Both the position numbers and the translations under genes were made by a program. The notes beneath the pieces were generated by a model. The model did not search any database. It saw nothing but the letters and a program-made list of their open reading frames with translations, and was not told the origin of the DNA. This document shows, in pieces, positions 19,373 through 28,436 of a stretch of DNA of 64,000 nt. Positions within the stretch are counted from its first letter, which is position 1. Every line of letters begins with the position of its first letter. Source of the stretch: Mesorhizobium sp. J428 (GTDB taxonomy: Bacteria; Pseudomonadota; Alphaproteobacteria; Rhizobiales; Rhizobiaceae); NCBI RefSeq assembly GCF_024699925.1, contig NZ_JAJOMX010000001.1:4378001-4442000 (forward strand). Reading direction: 5' to 3'.

Positions 19373-20325
19373 ACCAGCGAACCATCATAGCGGAGGCCGG
19401 GCTCGCGGTCGCGGGCGAGAAGCAGCGGGCCGTCGAGGTCGACGAACTGCGCGCCCTGCGCGAGCAGGACTGCCGGCGCCATGGCCAGCGACGTGCCGAC
19501 CATGCAGCCGACCATGATCTGGAAGCCGAGCTTCTGCGCCTCAGCCTTGAGCAGGATCGCTTCGGAAAGGCCGCCAGTCTTGTCGAGTTTGATGTTGATC
19601 GCGTCGTAGCGGCTGCGCAACCGGGCGAGGTCCTCGCGGGTGTGCAGGCTCTCGTCGGCGCAAACGGGCATGGGCCGTGCGATATCTGCCAGCATCCCGT
19701 CATTGCCGGCGGGCAATGGTTGCTCGATCAGCGAGACGCCGCATTCCGCCGCGATAGACATATGGCGGACAAGATTATCTTCACTCCAGCCCTCATTTGC
19801 GTCGAGGATAATTCGGCTCTCGGGCGCGCCGGCCCTCACAGCGCGGATACGCGCCTCGTCGTCGGCGCTGCCGACCTTGACCTTCAGCACGGGCCGCGCT
19901 GCCTGCGCCCTGGCCTGCGCGCCCATCTCTTCGGCGTCGCCGAGGGAGAGCGTGTAGGCGGTGGTGAGCGGGGAGGGCGCGTTATCGCCTATTATCGTCC
20001 AAGCAGGCACCTGGGTCGCTTTCGCCTCAAGATCCCAGAGTGCGCAGTCGACGGCGTTGCGGGCCGCGCCTGCTGGCAGCAGCTTCGCGAGTTCATCCTT
20101 GGATATGCCCGCCTCGATCGCCTCGCGGGCTGATTCGATCTGTAGGATCACGCTATCGATCGTCTCGCCATAGCGCCCGTACGGCACGCATTCTCCGCGC
20201 CCGATTTGGTCGCCCTCGCGGATCGCGCAGGTGACCACGAGCGCCTCGGTCTTCGACCCGCGTGAAATCGTGAAGCTGCCGGCGATCGGGAAGGATTCGG
20301 CTGTGATCGAAAGGACACGTGACAT
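19342..20325 (-). CDS. Dipeptide epimerase / DgcA-type enolase-superfamily enzyme
   Basis: A 327-aa member of the enolase superfamily, muconate-lactonizing subgroup. The catalytic Lys pair is in VLKVKVG, metal ligands follow in ILDANEGWS, SLIEQPL and VCADES, and the second base Lys is in AINIKLDKTGG. The pattern fits L-Ala-D/L-Glu epimerases used in peptidoglycan recycling. Rhizobial DgcA, reported as an N-acetyl-glutamate racemase, is a close alternative, but no dgcN neighbour is present. The start MSRVLSITAESF at 20325 is family-typical. The longer frame to 20661 overlaps the mlaE gene and is not credible. Confidence 0.88.
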   Translation of the reverse strand: MSRVLSITAESFPIAGSFTISRGSKTEALVVTCAIREGDQIGRGECVPYGRYGETIDSVILQIESAREAIEAGISKDELAKLLPAGAARNAVDCALWDLEAKATQVPAWTIIGDNAPSPLTTAYTLSLGDAEEMGAQARAQAARPVLKVKVGSADDEARIRAVRAGAPESRIILDANEGWSEDNLVRHMSIAAECGVSLIEQPLPAGNDGMLADIARPMPVCADESLHTREDLARLRSRYDAINIKLDKTGGLSEAILLKAEAQKLGFQIMVGCMVGTSLAMAPAVLLAQGAQFVDLDGPLLLARDREPGLRYDGSLVYPPERALWG

Positions 20326-20392
20326 CGATGCTCCGTCGCCACAGGCGGCGGTCCAAGTGACAGGCCGGCTCAGCCGGGATAAGACGGCATGC

Positions 20393-21568
20393 ATGTTGAC
20401 CAAAGCTTCCCCGGACGCAAGCGGGGCGCGTTCGAACGCTCCCCGCGTCGATGCGCAGGTCGACGGCGCGCGTCTGGCCTGCAGCCTGTCCGGCGCATGG
20501 AACACCCAGACCGTAGCCGGGGTAGACGCCGAAATGCGGGCGCTCGAGACGTCACCGGGCGTGCGGGAAGCCGTGATCGATCTCTCTGCCATATCGGTGA
20601 TGGACACGGCCGGCGCCTGGTTGGTGAAGCGGCTGTCGACCAGGCTGGAGGCGCAGGGCACCCGCGTCGAGGTGCAGGGCGCCTCTTCTTCGTCGGGCCA
20701 ACTTCTGGTGGCCGTGAATGACGCCGCGCATCAGGAGATTCCCAAGCCCGTGGCCGGTCGCCCGACAGGCGTCATCGGCCTCCTCGATTCGCTCGGCCGG
20801 AACGTCTTCACCTTCCGTGACGATTTCCTGATGAGCATGCACATCCTCGGGGCGACGATCCGCGGCGCGCAGATGAAGCTCGGGCGTGGCCATGCGGTGA
20901 ATCCGGCCGCGATCGTCAGTCAGATGGATAAGATGGGCATTGGCGCGATCCCGGTCGTGCTTTTGATGTCCTCCATTATCGGCGCGATCATCGCCCAGCA
21001 GGGCGCCTTCCAGCTGCGCTATTTCGGCGCCGAGATCTTCGTGGTCGACCTGGTCGGCATCCTTGTCCTGCGCGAGATTGGCGTGCTGCTGACTGCGATC
21101 ATGATCGCCGGCCGCTCCGGCAGCGCTATTACCGCCGAGATCGGCTCGATGAAGATGCGCGAGGAGATCGACGCGCTGACCGTCATCGGCCTCAATCCGG
21201 TCGGCGTGCTGGTTTTTCCGCGGCTGGTGGCGCTGGTGGTGGTCCTGCCCTGCCTCACGATCGCAGCGAATTTCGCCGCCATCATCGGCGCGATCGTCGT
21301 CAGCCAGGTCTATTCCGGCATCTCGCCCACCACTTTCATCGACCGTATGCGCGACGCGATCGATCTGTCGACGGTCTTCGCCGGCCTGATCAAGGCGCCG
21401 TTCATGGCGCTCATCATCGGCATTATCGCCTCGGTCGAGGGCCTGAAGGTCGGCGGTAGCGCCGAATCGCTCGGCACCCACGTCACCTCTTCGGTGGTGA
21501 AGTCGATCTTCGTCGTCATCGTCGTCGATGGACTGTTTGCGATGTTCTACGCAGCGATCGACTTCTGA
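20393..21568 (+). CDS. mlaE: MlaE permease with N-terminal STAS domain
   Basis: A 391-aa inner-membrane permease of the Mla phospholipid transport system. Residues about 15-110 resemble a STAS domain (VREAVIDLSAISVMDTAGAWLVKRL), the role a separate MlaB plays in E. coli. The rest is the MlaE core: GAIPVVLLMSSIIGAIIAQQG, REIGVLLTAIMIAGRSGSAI, EEIDAL, and C-terminal hydrophobic segments ending with GLFAMFYAAIDF. It starts the mlaE-F-D-lipoprotein run, with stop and next start overlapping by one base. It moves phospholipids between inner membrane and periplasmic carriers; the direction is debated. Confidence 0.93.
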   Translation: MLTKASPDASGARSNAPRVDAQVDGARLACSLSGAWNTQTVAGVDAEMRALETSPGVREAVIDLSAISVMDTAGAWLVKRLSTRLEAQGTRVEVQGASSSSGQLLVAVNDAAHQEIPKPVAGRPTGVIGLLDSLGRNVFTFRDDFLMSMHILGATIRGAQMKLGRGHAVNPAAIVSQMDKMGIGAIPVVLLMSSIIGAIIAQQGAFQLRYFGAEIFVVDLVGILVLREIGVLLTAIMIAGRSGSAITAEIGSMKMREEIDALTVIGLNPVGVLVFPRLVALVVVLPCLTIAANFAAIIGAIVVSQVYSGISPTTFIDRMRDAIDLSTVFAGLIKAPFMALIIGIIASVEGLKVGGSAESLGTHVTSSVVKSIFVVIVVDGLFAMFYAAIDF

Positions 21569-22398
21569 TGCGAACCAACGGCGCAGCACATTCGAACGGG
21601 CCAGAACGGGAAGGTGAGCCGGAGGTCGTCATCTCCGCCGAGGACGTCACCGTCGCTTTCGGCGACAAGGTGGTGCTCGACAAGCTCTCGCTGGATGTTC
21701 GACGCGGCGAGATCCTCGGATTCGTCGGCGCTTCGGGCGCGGGCAAGTCGGTCTTGCTGCGCACGATCCTCGGCCTGACGCGCAAGCGCTCCGGCAAGAT
21801 ACGGATCTTCGGCATCGACCTCGACACGGTAAGCGAGCGTGACCGGGTCGCGATCGACATGCGGCTGGGCGTCCTGTTCCAGCACGGCGCGCTGTTCTCG
21901 TCGCTGACGGTGATGGAGAACGTCCAGGTGCCGATGCGCGAATATCTCGATCTACCGCGGAAGCTGATGGACGAGCTCGCGCGCCTCAAGATCGAGCTCG
22001 TCGGCCTGCCACCGGACGCGGCAACGAAATTCCCGTCCGAACTCTCCGGGGGCATGATCAAGCGCGCGGCCCTTGCGCGCGCTCTGGCACTCGATCCGGA
22101 CATCGTCTTCCTCGACGAGCCGACCTCCGGCCTCGACCCGATCGGCGCGGCCGCCTTTGACGAGTTGGTCCAGAAGTTGCGCGACACGATGGGGCTGACA
22201 GTCTACATGGTCACCCACGACCTCGACAGCCTGTTCTCCGTCTGCGACCGCATCGCCGTCCTTGGCGAGAAGAAGGTGATGGTCCAGGGCACGGTCGAGG
22301 ACATGCTCGCCAGCGAGAACGCTTGGGTAAAGTCATATTTTCGCGGCAAACGCGCACGACAGCTTGATCTGACGACGCGGCAGGAACACGGAGCCTGA
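21568..22398 (+). CDS. mlaF: MlaF ABC transporter ATPase
   Basis: The 276-aa ATPase subunit of the Mla system. It shows Walker A GASGAGKS (residues about 53-60), Q-loop context LFQHGALFSSLT, the ABC signature LSGGM, Walker B DIVFLDEP with TSGLDP, and the switch His in MVTHD. The first 15 or so residues are a non-conserved extension. The ATG overlaps the mlaE stop by one base (TGATG), and mlaD follows 4 bases after its stop, so all three are coupled. Confidence 0.94.
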   Translation: MRTNGAAHSNGPEREGEPEVVISAEDVTVAFGDKVVLDKLSLDVRRGEILGFVGASGAGKSVLLRTILGLTRKRSGKIRIFGIDLDTVSERDRVAIDMRLGVLFQHGALFSSLTVMENVQVPMREYLDLPRKLMDELARLKIELVGLPPDAATKFPSELSGGMIKRAALARALALDPDIVFLDEPTSGLDPIGAAAFDELVQKLRDTMGLTVYMVTHDLDSLFSVCDRIAVLGEKKVMVQGTVEDMLASENAWVKSYFRGKRARQLDLTTRQEHGA

Positions 22399-22402
22399 CG
22401 GC

Positions 22403-23773
22403 ATGGAGACCAAGGCCAATTACGTCGCGGTCGGCATATTCACGCTGGTGATGCTGCTGGCCGCCTTCGGCTTCGTCTACTGGACGGCCGGAACGGGCGG
22501 CGGCGATTTCGCCACGCTTCGCGTCAAGATCCCGGGCTCCGCCTCGGGTCTGGGCCGGGGCAGCGCCGTGCTGTTCAACGGCGTCAAGGTCGGCGATGTC
22601 ACCCGCATCTTCATCGACGTCAACGATCCGACGGTCGCGCTGGCCGACACTAAGATCGATCGCCTGACCCCGATCACCAAATCGACGATCGCCGATGTCG
22701 GGCTCGCCGGCCTGACCGGCCAGGCCTCGATCGAGCTCAAGGGCGGTGTGGTCGGAGAGGAAAACCTCCTCGCGGTCGCCGAGGCGAACGGTACCGTCGC
22801 CGAGATCACGGCCAATCCCTCCGCGCTCGGCAATATCCTGCAGCTCGCGCAGAACTTCCTCACCCGCGCCGACGGCGTTCTGAGCGGGGTCGAGGACTTC
22901 GTTAACGACGTGAAGACGCCATTGGTCGCCACAGTCGAGAATGCGCAGAAATTCTCCGAGGCGCTTGGTCGCAACTCCGACAACATCGACCAGTTCCTGG
23001 CAAGCGTCGGCGATCTCTCCAAGACGCTCAGCGGTGTGTCCGGCCGGCTCGACAGCACGCTTGCCGCCGCCGAAGACCTGCTCAAGGCAGTTGACCGGGA
23101 GAAGGTCACGACGATCGTCAACAATGTCGAGACCTTCACCAACGACCTCAAGGGCGCGTCCGACAATCTCGAGACGGTGATGTCCGGCGTTGACAAGGCC
23201 GTGACGTCGATCACGACCCTGTCGCAGAACGCGACCGGCACGCTTTCCAAGGTCGACGAGATTGTCGCGAGCGTCGATCCTGCGACCGTCCGCTCCGCCA
23301 TCGACGGCATCAAGCAGACCACCGAGACCGCGAGAAAGGCGGCGGACGACATCTCGAAGGTGACGACGAAGTTCGGCAACCGCTCCGAGGAGATCGACAA
23401 GATGATCAGCGACGCGAGCCAGCTTGCCGAACGGCTCAACGCCGCCTCGGTGCGTGTCGACGGGATTCTGGTGAAGGTCGACACGCTGCTCGGTTCCGAC
23501 AATGCCGACGGCCTGATGGTGCAGGCGCGCGAGACGCTGTTGTCGTTCCGCCAGGTCGCAGACACGCTCAACGCCCGTATGGGAACGATCACTGACGGGC
23601 TTGCCCGCTTCAGTGGCCAGGGTCTGCGAGACGTCGAAGCTCTCGTGCGCGACAGCCGCCGCTCGGTGAACCGGATCGAGGAAGTGATCAGCGATCTCGG
23701 CCGCAATCCGCAGCGTATCATCGCGGGGGGAGAAGGCGAGGTACGCCAATACGACGGCCGTGTGCGGCGTTGA
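22403..23773 (+). CDS. mlaD: MlaD/MCE-family substrate-binding protein
   Basis: A 456-aa protein with one N-terminal transmembrane anchor (residues 6-28, VAVGIFTLVMLLAAFGFVYW), an MCE domain (about 40-115, with IPGSASGLGRGSAVLFNGVKVG) and a long, low-complexity alpha-helical region (about 130-430) with recurring DNL/ASV patterns. This is much longer than E. coli MlaD (about 180 aa) and fits the rhizobial long type, whose helical tail may form a periplasmic tube or span (inference). It lies 4 bases after mlaF, and its stop TGA overlaps a TTG codon of the next frame. Confidence 0.92.
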   Translation: METKANYVAVGIFTLVMLLAAFGFVYWTAGTGGGDFATLRVKIPGSASGLGRGSAVLFNGVKVGDVTRIFIDVNDPTVALADTKIDRLTPITKSTIADVGLAGLTGQASIELKGGVVGEENLLAVAEANGTVAEITANPSALGNILQLAQNFLTRADGVLSGVEDFVNDVKTPLVATVENAQKFSEALGRNSDNIDQFLASVGDLSKTLSGVSGRLDSTLAAAEDLLKAVDREKVTTIVNNVETFTNDLKGASDNLETVMSGVDKAVTSITTLSQNATGTLSKVDEIVASVDPATVRSAIDGIKQTTETARKAADDISKVTTKFGNRSEEIDKMISDASQLAERLNAASVRVDGILVKVDTLLGSDNADGLMVQARETLLSFRQVADTLNARMGTITDGLARFSGQGLRDVEALVRDSRRSVNRIEEVISDLGRNPQRIIAGGEGEVRQYDGRVRR

Positions 23774-23859
23774 CATTGGTCGTTCCGCGCCCCACACAGG
23801 TCGCGCTATTCAAGCATCCGACGCTTCCTGGGCAGGGGGCGTCCGCCGGAGACGTGGGT

Positions 23860-24459
23860 TTGAAGTCTGGACGGTTGCTCATCGCTGCGGCGCTCATCAG
23901 CTCTGCCTTGTCGGGCTGCGCCGTGCTCGGCGGCGGCACGCCTGCGCTCGACACCTATGAGCTGTCGGCCGCGCAGACCTCCGAATCCGGTCCACGCCGC
24001 TCCCGCGCGCAGATCCTGATCGCCGAGCCGTCGGCGCTGAAGTCGCTCGACGGTCAGAACATCGTCATCAAGCCGAGCCCCGGCGAGATCCAGTATCTGA
24101 AGGGGGCGCAGTGGGCTGATCGCCTGCCGAAGGTCGTGCAGGCGAAGCTCGCCGAGGCGTTTCAGTCGACAGGCCGCGTCGGCGGCGTCGGCAAGCCTGG
24201 TGAAGGACTTGCCATCGACTACCAGGTCATCACCGAGATCCGTGCGTTCGAAATCAGGCTCGGCGGCAGCGATCAGGCCTATGTCGAGCTGTTTGTGCGC
24301 ATCCTCAACGATCGCAACGGCACGGTGCGAGCCTCCCGCACCTTCACCGCGCAGTCCTCCGTCAGCGGTGCGGGCAATCCGGCCTACGCGGCCGCGCTGG
24401 ACAGGGCCTTCCACGCCGCCACCGACGAGATCGTCGACTGGTCGCTGGGAAGGATCTAG
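23860..24459 (+). CDS. ABC-type transport auxiliary lipoprotein (PqiC/MlaA-partner type)
   Basis: A lipoprotein of the ABC transport auxiliary component family, a partner of MCE transporters at the outer membrane. The lipobox is ALSG-C, followed by AVLGGGTPALDTYELSA, with family segments RAQILIAEPSAL and LPKVVQAKLAEAF. The start is uncertain. TTG at 23860 gives a normal signal peptide (MKSGRLLIAAALISSALSGC), with GGAG eight bases upstream. GTG at 23854 is also possible, and TTG at 23770 overlaps the mlaD stop but would put about 47 residues before the lipid Cys. It is the fourth gene of the mla run. Confidence 0.85.
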   Translation: MKSGRLLIAAALISSALSGCAVLGGGTPALDTYELSAAQTSESGPRRSRAQILIAEPSALKSLDGQNIVIKPSPGEIQYLKGAQWADRLPKVVQAKLAEAFQSTGRVGGVGKPGEGLAIDYQVITEIRAFEIRLGGSDQAYVELFVRILNDRNGTVRASRTFTAQSSVSGAGNPAYAAALDRAFHAATDEIVDWSLGRI

Positions 24460-24460
24460 C

Positions 24461-24709
24461 GTGCTCCGCATTCACCGCGTCAAGGTCGACTCGATCTACA
24501 TTCCCACCGAGCGCCGCAAGACCTTGCATCCCGAGACGGCTCGCGCCTTGGCGGAAGACATTCTCGAAAACGGGATGAAGATGCCGATCCAGGTCCGGTT
24601 CGACGGCAAGCGCTATATCCTGATCGAGGGGCTACACCGTCTGGAAGCTGCCAAGTTTCTCGGCGAGACCGAGATCGACGCCTATCTGGTCCAGGCACGA
24701 AAACATTGA
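24461..24709 (+). CDS. Small stand-alone ParB-N-like protein
   Basis: An 82-aa protein that is essentially one ParB/Spo0J N-terminal-like domain. It contains LHPETARALAEDILENGMKMPIQV and the box IEGLHRLEAAKFLGE, which resembles the GERR-type nucleotide-binding motif of ParB. There is no helix-turn-helix or dimerization domain, so it is not a chromosome-partition ParB. The GTG start is one base after the mla lipoprotein stop and is preceded by GGAAGGA (24448-24454). Sharing a transcript with mla genes is likely. The function is unknown. Confidence 0.78.
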   Translation: MLRIHRVKVDSIYIPTERRKTLHPETARALAEDILENGMKMPIQVRFDGKRYILIEGLHRLEAAKFLGETEIDAYLVQARKH

Positions 24710-24730
24710 CGATCTAGAACGCGGGCTTCG

Positions 24731-25885
24731 TCAGCCCTTGCGACGGCGGCAGCGCCAGTTCCAGTCCCGCTCCGGTCCAACGTCCACATGCACCGAGTTG
24801 GTGTGGCAGTAGGTGCCGACGCCGCCGCGTCCCGGCATTGTCCGGACATAGGTGGCGAGATCCCATTTGCTGACGCCGTCGAGCTGGATGTCGGCGGCTG
24901 CGCAATACATGTGCATTGAGCGGCGGGCGCCGCGCACGCGCTTGTTGTATTCCGGGCTGCGATAGCCCGACGTGACCACGACGCGCTTGCCGAACCGTTG
25001 CTCGATCTGCTTCAGCATCCGCACCAGCGAGGGCTTCAGGCAGGCCACGTCGACGCTTTCGCGTTGCTTCAGCAGGCCGTTGGGAGCGAGACGCGCCATG
25101 CCCGCCGCGGACGCATATTGAACCGGGCTCTCCTCATCCTCGTGGATGTCTACGTCGCTGTCGTCGTCCAGGCTGTCGCGGCGCTTGATCTCGAACAGGG
25201 ACGACTGGCGCACGCCGGGCAGCGAATCCATCCGCTCGACACCGAGCGAGGCCTTCGATGCGGACTTTTCCTCCGGATCGACCGAGGCGAGTTGGATCAC
25301 GGGCTTGGGCTTTTGCGGCGCCGGCGCCGACATCACCGGGGCCTCCTGAGGTGTCTGCGAAAAGAACCCCGCAAGGAAGCCCTTCTTCTTTGGCTCCTGT
25401 TGCGGCGCAAAGCTGTTCGCGGCCGCTGCAGGGGGCGGTTCAGCCTGCGCTGCCTGGGCCGGAGCAGGGCTTGCCACTGAGGCTTCCTGGGCGGCCGGCT
25501 GAGCCTGGCTTGCATCGACAGCCTGCTTCTCGGCCGGCTTGCTTGCAAGATCGATCAGCGGCTTGGTTGGCTCTTCTGTCGCTTTGGTCGGCTGCTCGGC
25601 AGATGCTTCCTGATTGGCGGCGGCGGCCGCCGCGTCGGCCGGTTTGGATGCCGGCACGAAATTAGCGGCGTCGATATCGGCGGCCTGTTCAACCGTCAGC
25701 GGGGTGATGCCGGGCTCGGCAGCGGTATCTGTGCTGTCGGCCGTTGTCGGCGAGGCATAGGCAGGATTGGTGACTTCGAGGCTTTCGAGGCCGCCGGCGG
25801 TGCAGCCGGCGAGTGAAAGAGCCAGAACGGCCGCGCCCGCGGCAAGCATCCGTCTCATCGCTGGGCGCGATACGTCAGCTGTCAA
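24731..25885 (-). CDS. DUF882/peptidase M15-like lipoprotein
   Basis: A lipoprotein of about 384 aa. The signal peptide and lipobox are LALSLAGC, followed by a long Ala/Pro/Gln-rich linker (to about residue 190) and a C-terminal DUF882 (M15-type) domain. That domain has SGYRSPEYNKRVRGA, the likely zinc ligands His and Asp in SMHMYCAAADIQ, and His in HVDVGP. Relatives act on peptidoglycan or look like D,D-carboxypeptidases; activity is unproved. The TTG start at 25885 is favoured because AAGGGGA (25891-25897) lies 5 bases upstream; ATG at 25858 is the alternative. It converges with the ParB-like gene. Confidence 0.82.
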   Translation of the reverse strand: MTADVSRPAMRRMLAAGAAVLALSLAGCTAGGLESLEVTNPAYASPTTADSTDTAAEPGITPLTVEQAADIDAANFVPASKPADAAAAAANQEASAEQPTKATEEPTKPLIDLASKPAEKQAVDASQAQPAAQEASVASPAPAQAAQAEPPPAAAANSFAPQQEPKKKGFLAGFFSQTPQEAPVMSAPAPQKPKPVIQLASVDPEEKSASKASLGVERMDSLPGVRQSSLFEIKRRDSLDDDSDVDIHEDEESPVQYASAAGMARLAPNGLLKQRESVDVACLKPSLVRMLKQIEQRFGKRVVVTSGYRSPEYNKRVRGARRSMHMYCAAADIQLDGVSKWDLATYVRTMPGRGGVGTYCHTNSVHVDVGPERDWNWRCRRRKG

Positions 25886-26073
25886 AACAGTCCCCTTGTC
25901 CGGTCGCGTCCCTTGCGGGTTCAACCTCGATCCGTCGCGCAAATCACCCGCTCGGCGTGGCCGAAAAGACGCGATGGCGCATTAAAATGCAAGCCCACCT
26001 TGCTCCGGGGCTAGGGTGCAATTGGGGCGACAACGTGATCGTGGCCCTTGGTCTTGGCCATGGTCCACACCCG

Positions 26074-27903
26074 TCAGGCCTTTGCCCTCACATATTCTCC
26101 GGGCGCGTCGCCGAGCGGTTCGAGCTTCGTCGCGGCCCCTCGCGCCGCAACGCGCTGGTTGTCCAGCCGCTCGACCCATCGCTGCCAGTGCGGCCACCAG
26201 GAGCCGGGGTTCTCCTTGGCCTTGGCCACCCAGGCATCGAAGTCTCCGACGGGCTTTCCGTCGGTCCAGTGCTGGTACTTGTTGGCCAGCGGAGGGTTCA
26301 CGACGCCCGCGATATGGCCGGAGCCGGCCATGACATATTCGACCTCGCCGCCGAAATAGGCGCAGCCCGTAAACACCGAGCGCGCCGGGGCGATATGGTC
26401 CTCCTTGGCGGCGAGGTTGTAGATTGGGATCTTTATGTCGGAGAGTGACAATTTGTGACCGCCGAGATTCATGCGGCCTGTCGCGAGTGCGTTCTCCAGA
26501 TAGCAGTTGCGCAAGTAGTAGGAGTGGTTGGCGGCGCTCATCCGGGTCGAATCCGCGTTCCAGTAGAGTAGGTCGAATGGCATCGGCTCCTTGCCGCGCA
26601 TGTAGTTGTTGACGACATAGGGCCAGATCAGGTCGCCCGAGCGCAGCATGTTGAAGGCCGTCGCCATCCGGTTGCCTTCGAGATAGCCCTTCTCGCCCAT
26701 GGCTTTCTCCAGGGTCGAGATCTGCTCCTCGTCGACGAAGACCTTGAGGTCGCCGGCATAGGTGAAGTCGACCTGGGTCGTGAACAACGTCGCGGACCGG
26801 ATGCGGGTGTCGCCTTTCTTCGCCATCAGGGCGAGTGCGGCCGCGAGCAGCGTGCCGCCGACGCAGTAGCCGATCGCGTTGACGGAGGTTTCGCCCGTTT
26901 CTTTCGCGACCGTGTCGAGGCCGAACTCCAGGCCGTCGCGGATATAATCCTCCCACGACATGCGCGCATGCCGCTCGTCCGGGTTGACCCAGGAGATGAC
27001 GAACACCGTATGGCCCTGCGACACCGCCCAGCGGATGAATGACTTCTCCGGATTGAGGTCGAGGATGTAGAACTTGTTGATCCAGGGCGGGCAGATGAGC
27101 AGCGGCCGTTTCAGCACCGTGTCGGTCGCAGGCTCGTATTGGACGATCTCGGCAACGGCGCTGCGCGCCACCACCTTTCCCGGTGTCGTGGCGATATTGC
27201 GCCCGACCTCAAATGCCGAATAGTCGGCCTGCCTGAGCTTCAGATCGCCACCGCCGGCTGCGATGTCCTCCGCCAGCATCTTCATGCCGCGCACCAGGTT
27301 TTCTCCGTTCGAAGCAACAGTCTCGCGGAAGAGCTCGGGATTGGTGAGGATGAAATTCGATGGCGAGATCGCGTTGGTGATCTGCTTGACGTAGAACGTC
27401 GCCTTGTGGCGCGTGTGCGGGTCGAGCCCCTCGGCGTGGGTGACGAGATCCGACGCCCAGCGCGAGGTGACGATGTAGACCTGCTTGAGGAAGTCGAAGA
27501 AGGCGTTCTTGGCCCATTCGGGATCCTGGAAGCGCTTGTCGCCGCGGTCCGGCTGGACAGCGTCCTCCACCGGCTCCTCGCTCGACAGCTTGCGGATCGA
27601 ATTCGCCCAGATGTTCATGTAGCCGGAGAACAACCGCGTCTGGGCTTCAAGCGCGCGCGATGGCTCCGACAGCCAGTATTCCGTGACCTTGGAAAAGGTC
27701 TTGACCAGGTCGGCCATCGGCTCGCCGACGGTGTCCTTGACCTCGCCCCGTTCGCGCGGCGCCGTCCACGCGGCTGCAGCTTGGCCAGCCGCCTCCACCA
27801 TGCGCGCGAGGTTGAGGGCGAACTTATCCGGATCTTTCACGAGATACTGAGCGACATCGGGCTTATCCTGATTGGATTCGCCGCTGTGCTTTTTATCGGC
27901 CAT
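26074..27903 (-). CDS. phaC: Class I poly(3-hydroxyalkanoate) synthase
   Basis: The 609-aa polymerase that joins (R)-3-hydroxyacyl-CoA into PHA on cytoplasmic granules. The N-terminal PhaC region (residues 60-240) is followed by an alpha/beta-hydrolase domain with the lipase-like box GYCVGG. The nucleophile is Cys347, the Asp of the triad is Asp502 (KEDHIAP), and His530 lies in SGHIAG. The length matches class I. The start at 27903 is chosen over 27936 because GGGAGG lies upstream and MADKKHSGES is a plausible N-terminus. phaA, phaB and phasins are not in the window. Confidence 0.96.
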   Translation of the reverse strand: MADKKHSGESNQDKPDVAQYLVKDPDKFALNLARMVEAAGQAAAAWTAPRERGEVKDTVGEPMADLVKTFSKVTEYWLSEPSRALEAQTRLFSGYMNIWANSIRKLSSEEPVEDAVQPDRGDKRFQDPEWAKNAFFDFLKQVYIVTSRWASDLVTHAEGLDPHTRHKATFYVKQITNAISPSNFILTNPELFRETVASNGENLVRGMKMLAEDIAAGGGDLKLRQADYSAFEVGRNIATTPGKVVARSAVAEIVQYEPATDTVLKRPLLICPPWINKFYILDLNPEKSFIRWAVSQGHTVFVISWVNPDERHARMSWEDYIRDGLEFGLDTVAKETGETSVNAIGYCVGGTLLAAALALMAKKGDTRIRSATLFTTQVDFTYAGDLKVFVDEEQISTLEKAMGEKGYLEGNRMATAFNMLRSGDLIWPYVVNNYMRGKEPMPFDLLYWNADSTRMSAANHSYYLRNCYLENALATGRMNLGGHKLSLSDIKIPIYNLAAKEDHIAPARSVFTGCAYFGGEVEYVMAGSGHIAGVVNPPLANKYQHWTDGKPVGDFDAWVAKAKENPGSWWPHWQRWVERLDNQRVAARGAATKLEPLGDAPGEYVRAKA

Positions 27904-28021
27904 ATCTCGCTGCCTCCCAAGGCCTTTTATTGACACATTATCATGTCACGCGCATCAGCGTCCAACAGCGGACGCGATGCGACGACTTGTCATGCGTCTA
28001 GCGTGATGGCAGGTGGGGATT

Positions 28022-28357
28022 ATGACGAGATCATTCGCCGCGAGAATTTTCTTTCTGTCGACCGCTATGAGCGCCGCTCTGGCGGCGTCGGCATGCCAGA
28101 CGGCGAGCCTGGAGGATCTTGCCCCGCTTCCCGGCGTGCGCAACACTGGCACGACACCCAATCTCAACGTGGCTCCTAAGGCCGAGACAACCCAGTTCAG
28201 CGAGGCGGATAAGAACGCCAAGACCGCCGAGCTCAAGGCGGCGCTGAGCAATCAGGGCGTCAAGGGGCAGGGCGGCGGCGCCGATGCGTCCCCTGCACAG
28301 CTTCGCAAGGCGGCGCAGGCGCAGACCCAGACACTGAAGGAAATCGAGGGCGAATAG
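28022..28357 (+). CDS. Small hypothetical lipoprotein
   Basis: A 111-aa protein with an N-terminal signal (residues 1-25) and a probable lipobox ending SAALAASAC. The mature part has QTASLEDLAPLPGV, a Thr/Asn stretch, and a helical tail rich in Ala, Lys and Gln. A ribosome binding site (AGGTGGGG) precedes the ATG at 28022; an in-frame GTG at 28013 is a less likely start. It is divergent from phaC and 79 bases before the aminotransferase. I do not recognise a family. Confidence 0.7.
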   Translation: MTRSFAARIFFLSTAMSAALAASACQTASLEDLAPLPGVRNTGTTPNLNVAPKAETTQFSEADKNAKTAELKAALSNQGVKGQGGGADASPAQLRKAAQAQTQTLKEIEGE

Positions 28358-28436
28358 TCGGCCGCCGCTCTATTCCCCGCCCGGGCGAATGCGTGTATAT
28401 CGCCGCGCAACCTTCTCCATACCGTCGGACACCGTC

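Noticed and set aside
22211..23797. A 528-aa minus-strand frame across mlaD
   Set aside because: Antisense to mlaD, with Asp/Val/Gly-rich shadow composition.
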